DNA from: Sphagnum magellanicum
Lineage: Eukaryota > Streptophyta > Sphagnopsida > Sphagnales > Sphagnaceae
NCBI GenBank assembly: GCA_021904315.1
Contig: CM038923.1
Location: 5,208,001-5,272,000 of the forward strand
DNA: 64,000 nucleotides
Direction of reading: 5' to 3'
The translations under genes and the position numbers were made by a program. Below the pieces are notes generated by a model, which worked only from the letters and a program-made list of their open reading frames with translations, made no database searches and was not told the DNA's origin. Positions 58,989-64,000 of the stretch are shown piece after piece (the stretch's first letter is position 1; each line of letters opens with the position of its first letter).

Positions 58989-59984
58989 TTTAATTTTTTT
59001 TGTTCCTTGGACCACCACGATGTTTAATCTAGAACACAAATGGCAAAACACAAAATTAAAAACAAAAAAAACTCAATTTGAGAAACTAGTGAAGAAGGTT
59101 CAAGCCAATAGTGGGGTAATTGCAACTATTGTTGCTGTAATTGATTGATCATTTGAGAGCAACTTGCACACAAAAAATATACATATAGGTAAGCAAGCCC
59201 TCACACCCCTAACAAGGCTTTGAGATGAAAAGAAACTCAATGATGGTGGCATATATATACCAACACCCAACTTTGGATTCATGGAAAAAAAATTCAAAAA
59301 AGTCATTAAGTGACACAGGAGCAAAGACATGTGTGTCATATCTTTTAGCATACACTTGACATGAAGCTAATGGTTTTTAATACTTGTCTTTAATAAAGCT
59401 TGGGACATGACACAAAAAATTGACCAAAAACTTGACCCTTTATTGACCAAAAAATTTAAAGCGTAAACTAGTTTGGGACACCATAGGTCAAATTGAGCAA
59501 CCAATCATCATAAAATATAGGTAGGTTGTTCAATTTATAAACAATTTTTCAAAAAAATAGGTAAGGCTTTAACAAAGGTTTGGACACCAAAGGTCTAGAG
59601 GATATTTAATTGAACAACCATGACTTTTGTCCTCTTTGTTAGAACATGAGTGACTCTCCAAATTATGATGTCAACCCTTTTATTATCCATTTCCTTCACA
59701 CTTTCACTCTTGTGTACCCATCTTCTATTTCTCACATTTGATTTGTAACTTGTTTTGGTTATTATTGAATTAAGTTATAGGTCCTTTTTTTTTTTAAATT
59801 CCTTTTTTGGTTTTTTTTTTTCTTGTAATAATGTTTTACACTTGTCCATAATTGGCGGCTTCATTTTCACCATTTTGCAAAAAAGGTCTATTTTAAACTA
59901 ACAACCATTCTTGTTCTTTAGTTTGTTAAGTATGGAAGTCCAAATCCATTAAGCGGGGGGCAGGCATTACATGAATATGAATCT
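58989..59984. other. AT-rich region upstream of the FMO pseudogene
   Basis: No gene seen. A minus-strand open frame at 59,100-59,351 is not recognisable. Several T- and A-runs lie at 59,785-59,825. Confidence 0.45.
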
Positions 59985-60262
59985 AACAAGGGGTGTGGCA
60001 CACTGTGTGGCCTTGCCATTTACATTAAAAAAGTATCTTAAGGCAAAAGAAGAATTATGGAAACTAAAATATTTCACCATAGCAAAAACTATAATCTTCA
60101 AAAAAAAAAATCCTCTAAAAGAAACCAAAAAAACCTTCAAGATATATTATAACTCTATTATAACTAAGCTCAAGTTTCAACACAAGCCAAAATATCATCT
60201 TTCAAAAAACCTCGTATAAAAATAGACCTATTATTAGACCTATTATTATTACCTAGGGGCCA
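59985..60262 (+). repeat. ~270-bp direct repeat, right copy
   Basis: Partner of 53,505-53,760; differs by an internal small duplication ('agacctattatt' twice) and a few indels. Confidence 0.65.
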
Positions 60263-60329
60263 ATGGCACCTACTTTGTGTCAATTTAAAGGTGGCCAAAG
60301 AAAAAGCCAAACACACGATACTAGGTATG

Positions 60330-60362
60330 TAGGCTTTTAGGGTTTAGGGTTTATTGGCCCAG
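60330..60362 (+). promoter_or_regulatory. telo-box next to a site-II-like motif
   Basis: 'tttagggtttagggttta' (two AAACCCTA motifs on the minus strand) is followed five bases later by TTGGCCCAGG, containing GGCCCA. In plants this pair marks promoters of translation-related genes. The following ~190-base frame is not recognised, so this may be chance or a relic. Confidence 0.35.
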
Positions 60363-61974
60363 GCTGAAAATGGTGACAATGTTATGACTATAGTTTTCAT
60401 ATATTCAATGAGACGGCTGAACATGCACCCAAGAGGGCTCATCTTTTTTCTTCCCTTGTTAGAAGGGGGGATAACAACCATGTTGCCCATTCTATGGGTG
60501 CACATGTTTGCTCAAGGAATGTGTAATTTTAGTGACGAGTAATTGAAACTAGTATATGGGAAATTGTTTGGAATCCTTTGTTATGGTCTTCCATGGACCA
60601 TTCCAAAGACAATTTCAAAAATAATTACTTCATTTTCAAACCTAGTTAGTTCATTTATTTTTTCTTAACAACTATTTTTCTTTTTTCTTATTAATTTTCT
60701 TGATAATTACCTTCGTTTTATAATTATTTCACTCTTTTTCCCTATCCACCAACATGGATATGAGAAAATAAATTAAGATATATTTTTTCATGTCCATGAA
60801 ATGCATATTAAATTTAAATTAAATTTGATGTTGACAGAAAGAATGATGAATTATTAAAAGCGATATGAAAATATAAGGAAAAAATCAAATAGTTGATCAT
60901 CGGTGGTAGTGTGCAACGGTGTAGAGCTCAAACATACATAGGCATAAAATAAGGCTTGAAACTCATTTTCCCACTAATTTCGGTATAGGGAAAAAACACA
61001 TTGAGATAAGCAACAAATTAAGAACTGAGCATTTTATGTACCAATTTTTGTACCATCTTTTGAAATTCATCTTGATACTAAAAAAAAAAATTCTCAAATT
61101 TCACCCATCTTTGTTTGTTTAAGGGATGAACTATGGATAAAGGATGAAATTAAAGCTCAAAGTCTGGGTGACTTCATGAATAACTCTATTATTACTCTTT
61201 TGAAAAAGTTGCAAATAGTTTGTAGTTTGAACTTCTTAATTAAATGACCATTAGTTGTTACAGCATTGCTACTTACATAATTTGCAATCTGAAGAAATTT
61301 TGTAGATTATTAGTGGAACCAATTTTCGAATCGACCTAGGTTTTTGAACTCGACTTGGTTAGAATTTGTTTCTAGAAGAATTCACACCAGCAATTTTTTT
61401 TCTCTCACAAATGTGTCATTTGTTTTAGCAAAAAATTGGGAATTTTTGGGGAGAAATGCCTTGTTCTAGTTTAAATTTGACTAAATTTGCAAATTTTTTT
61501 GAAAAAAATTGCCCCATTTTCAAGATCGCCTGGTTCACACAAGTTCAATTGAATAATAAACCACTCCCAATAAAAAATGAATTTAATACTTGAGCCCTTC
61601 AAGAACTCATGATATAGAAAATTCCATGAGAAGGGCAAGGTGGACTATATAAAGTGAAGTTTAACCAAAATGCAAACACTCTTCCACATGCAAACAAAAA
61701 ATTGTCCCTACACCTAACCGTCTAATTCTCTACAATTTGAAACAAAAAGTCCAAAACTTTTATCCCAACAATCCTTCTCGAAGACATGTGCATAAAAGTC
61801 CAACTTTAGAAATTGAGTGTGCCCAACTATGATGCCTAAATATAGAGGGCATGACAAAGTTCGAATCAAGATGGAGCTAAGTGTCCCAAATCACAAGCCA
61901 ACCCAGTATTCCAAAATATTCTTCAGTTTCTTTCACAAAAAAATTGAGGGGGGAAGTTGGGGGATAGTAAATTT
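60363..61974. other. AT-rich intergenic DNA
   Basis: No recognisable gene or full-length element. The short open frame at 60,354-60,542 has no family signature. Confidence 0.45.
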
Positions 61975-62197
61975 TGGCATTTTTAAAAATATATTATTTG
62001 TGCTCACTGTTTCTGATTGGCCCATCATAATGATTGCTCCAGGTGGTTTGCTATTAGTAGTTCCCCACGTATTTGCTGTCCCAGTTTCAGTTCTATGGGT
62101 GGGGTTGCAGAAGAGTACATAACTAAACTTGGACGCAGTGAAAAACATTTTTGCAGCGTGGGTCATCATCACATACTGAGCACCGCTGGAGATGCTC
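61975..62197 (+). mobile_element. right part of a MITE-like element
   Basis: Internal words ('gattggcccatcataatgatt', 'tttgctattagtagttcc', 'aacttggacgcagtgaaaaaca') and the right end CACATACTGAGCACCGCTGGAGATGCTCT (as two short pieces, 62,169-62,197) match the elements at 9,714, 54,851 and, inverted, 30,393. A left end was not located. Confidence 0.6.
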
Positions 62198-62751
62198 TAA
62201 TTCGTAAAGTCACTCTGTCTTCACCCTGTCTTTGGGCCTTCTTTCATCCTAAAACCCTTCTTTCAGTGGTATCCGCAAAGTAATGAAATTTTATCTATCA
62301 AATCTAGGTATGAAATGCTGAAACTCAACATTCAACACATTGAACGTTATGCATAATCTTTGGGTTATAATTAAAAAACAGAACAAAGTTGGTAATTGGG
62401 GTATTTGCCTAGGCAAGAAAATTGATAATAGGTGCCATAATATAACAAGGCATCACAAATGCTGGCCCTACCAATAGGTAAGAAGATGTTGTTGTACATC
62501 TACCTACTTCTGTGTCCACACTACTCTGAACACCAAAAAAATGCGTTCCAATCTATACAGTCTAAACACTTCCACCAAAAAACTGGTTCACCTAATGTGA
62601 AAATCAATTCTAATAAGGTAAAACTTCCAAAAGTTGGATCAAAAAATGCAATAGGGCCCAATAAACAACCAAGCTACAAGTCTAGCGAAATACAACCACA
62701 CCAACCCAATGCACCCAAGCTTCAAAATTTAATAAAATTTTCAGAATATTT

Positions 62752-62770
62752 GGGGGGGGGGGGGGGGGGG
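62752..62770 (+). repeat. 19-base G homopolymer
   Basis: Uninterrupted G tract followed by 'tgtgatgaat' in otherwise AT-rich sequence; exact length may be unreliable in the assembly. Confidence 0.8.
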
Positions 62771-63180
62771 TGTGATGAATATTCAAAAATATTTTTTCTG
62801 AGATTAAAATTTTCAAATTTTCAAAAATTAAAAATTAATTTTTAATTAATTATTGGTCAAACATGTGTCAAGTTGCCAAGGTACTAACTACAGTCTAGGG
62901 TATAAAGAACAAGCAAACTACATTGCCTTCATTACGTGGCAATTAGGAAATTGTCCATGTCTGAAAGGAGATAAAATGATCAAACAATTTGCCAATAGCC
63001 ATTTAGCTACCATAATAGCACACTAAAAATGGTGCCATTACCGTTAGTGCGAACCCACTCCGCTACTGGTTAGTGAGTTTTGTGGACGAGAGGGGAAGGA
63101 GTTGGTCTAATGACTGACTATCGTAACCCACTAATGTCCCAAGCAGTTAGTAAGTATCCATTTCTGGTTAGTTACTTGTT
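62771..63180. other. upstream region of isocitrate dehydrogenase gene
   Basis: Contains several GGTTAGTGAG/GTTAGTAAGT-like words (63,068-63,190) on a background less AT-rich than before. No TATA box is obvious. Probably promoter sequence. Confidence 0.4.
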
Positions 63181-63500
63181 AGTGAGTGTTCCGCTGTGAA
63201 TGTACAAAGAGAGCTTGGCGATGGCGACGGCGCGCACTCACTCTTCTTCTTCTTCCTCCTCCTCTTCCTTTGACCGTCCTCTTTCTTGGTCTCCTGTCCG
63301 CGAGATCCGCGAGCTTTGTCTGCATCTGTTTCTCTGTGTCTTCAGCTTCCCGTTGACGTATTGAAAAAGGATTCTTCTTCGCGCTTTTGCCCGCCCAGGA
63401 TCTCTCGATCTCTCGCTCGCTGTTCGTTAGTTCCTTCGTTAGTCCCTTATTGCTCCTTCTGCTGCAGCTGTTGTCCTCATTGTCGTCTTTGCTCGCCGCC
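63181..63500 (+). other. 5' UTR of isocitrate dehydrogenase gene
   Basis: A pyrimidine-rich leader (cttcttcttcttcctcctcctc at 63,244 on, tctctcgatctctcgctcgc) directly precedes GCCGCCATGG, a strong plant/Kozak-like start context. Open frames on the opposite strand here are by-products of the C/T richness. Confidence 0.5.
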
Positions 63501-63549
63501 ATGGCTTTCGACAAGATCAAGGTGGAGAATCCCATCGTCGAGATGGATG
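63501..63549 (+). CDS. NADP-dependent isocitrate dehydrogenase, first coding exon (partial gene)
   Basis: The exon reads MAFDKIKVENPIVEMDG (the last codon split after its first base) and is followed by GTATGTTGG, a good donor. This is the characteristic N terminus of the cytosolic plant NADP-isocitrate dehydrogenase, whose next residues are normally DEMTR. The enzyme converts isocitrate to 2-oxoglutarate with NADPH production. No transit peptide precedes it, which fits the cytosolic form. Only 16 full residues lie in the window; the rest of 63,550-64,000 is intron 1, with an ACACAC run near 63,777. The identity rests on this short but distinctive sequence and the ideal start context. Confidence 0.82.
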
Positions 63550-64000
63550 GTATGTTGGATTTTGGGCCTTCCCTTCCCCCCTTTGTTATCGTGACCTTCT
63601 GATTTGGTTTTTCTCCCCTCTCTCGAGTTCAAGAAGAACAGGCTGAAACAAGAAGAATAAGAGCAAGAAGTTTGAAGTCCTCTGCTGGGGGGAACGGATT
63701 TTGTTGCAATGTTTTTTCTGCTATGGCATTGAAGATGAGACTTGGAGAATGAACCATTAGTCGTTCTGGGAAAAACACACACACACATCGGGAGACTTGG
63801 GTTCTTACTAACCGCGGCCTGAGATCCAACTCTCTTTGTGGGTGCGAGACCTAGCTGCTGTAGTATATATTTTTTTGGGTTTCTTCTTCTAAGACAGTAG
63901 TAGTAGTGATGGCAAGATCTGCATCTTGGGATCGGATTTTGCAACTGCCAATACTAGGGTTGAATCTGACCCGGTAGGAGGCTGATCCCTTTCTTTTCTG

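Noticed and set aside
53505..60262. An LTR retrotransposon with 260-bp LTRs
   Set aside because: No primer-binding site, polypurine tract, gag, protease or reverse transcriptase between the repeats; the interior holds an FMO pseudogene, a SINE and a MITE.
63179..63944. Minus-strand open frames over the isocitrate dehydrogenase leader and intron
   Set aside because: They mirror the pyrimidine-rich 5' UTR and the first exon; residues are Arg/Ser low-complexity.

Overview
This is a nuclear window from a land plant. Two genes, probably three, are supported exon by exon: an intact nine-exon UFD1 gene (+, 46,508-50,887), an apparently intact three-exon F-box/PP2-type gene (-, 29,442-27,832), and the first coding exon of an NADP-dependent isocitrate dehydrogenase gene (+, 63,501-63,549) that runs off the right edge. 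All have GT/AG introns and plant-type proteins. The background is AT-rich and packed with decayed transposons. A CHAT-domain (caspase-like) pseudogene is also present; because I associate such genes mainly with non-flowering plants, I lean towards a fern, lycophyte or bryophyte, but the sequence does not settle this.

Layout. 1-6.15 kb: AT-rich sequence with no recognisable gene. 6.15-16.18 kb: repeat copy A, about 10 kb. 16.18-25.38 kb: a CHAT-domain pseudogene split by a 6.86-kb Helitron (17,059-23,918, minus strand) that has relatively GC-rich, decayed Rep-helicase coding. 25.38-27.58 kb: a short inverted copy C of the same repeat. 27.8-30.25 kb: the F-box/PP2 gene with a TATA box. 30.4-34.0 kb: terminal pieces of another DNA-transposon family, an array of about 14 imperfect palindromes, and a 36-bp minisatellite. 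34.09-43.94 kb: repeat copy B, carrying a 724-bp non-autonomous Helitron (36,990-37,713). 44-46.3 kb: unrecognised decayed sequence and AT-rich palindromic DNA. 46.3-51 kb: UFD1. 51-63 kb: repeats, a MITE, a SINE and an FMO pseudogene (58,988-56,840, minus). 63.2 kb to the end: the isocitrate dehydrogenase 5' end.

Connections between parts. The two Helitrons share the same kind of terminus (short hairpin, then GGGTTACC(C)ACTAG followed by T) and the same kind of 5' end, so the large one looks like the decayed autonomous partner of the small one. Both insertions can be checked inside the window: removing the large one restores reading of the CHAT gene across an A/T target, and copy A supplies the empty site for the small one. 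Repeat copies A, B and C each carry a Pif1-type helicase fragment; A and B also carry PIF/Harbinger DDE transposase remnants. The copies differ by a 1.8-kb internal inversion. I see no sign of a functioning new system. The least explained structure is the palindrome array at 32.5-33.4 kb, whose stems appear to change in a compensating way.
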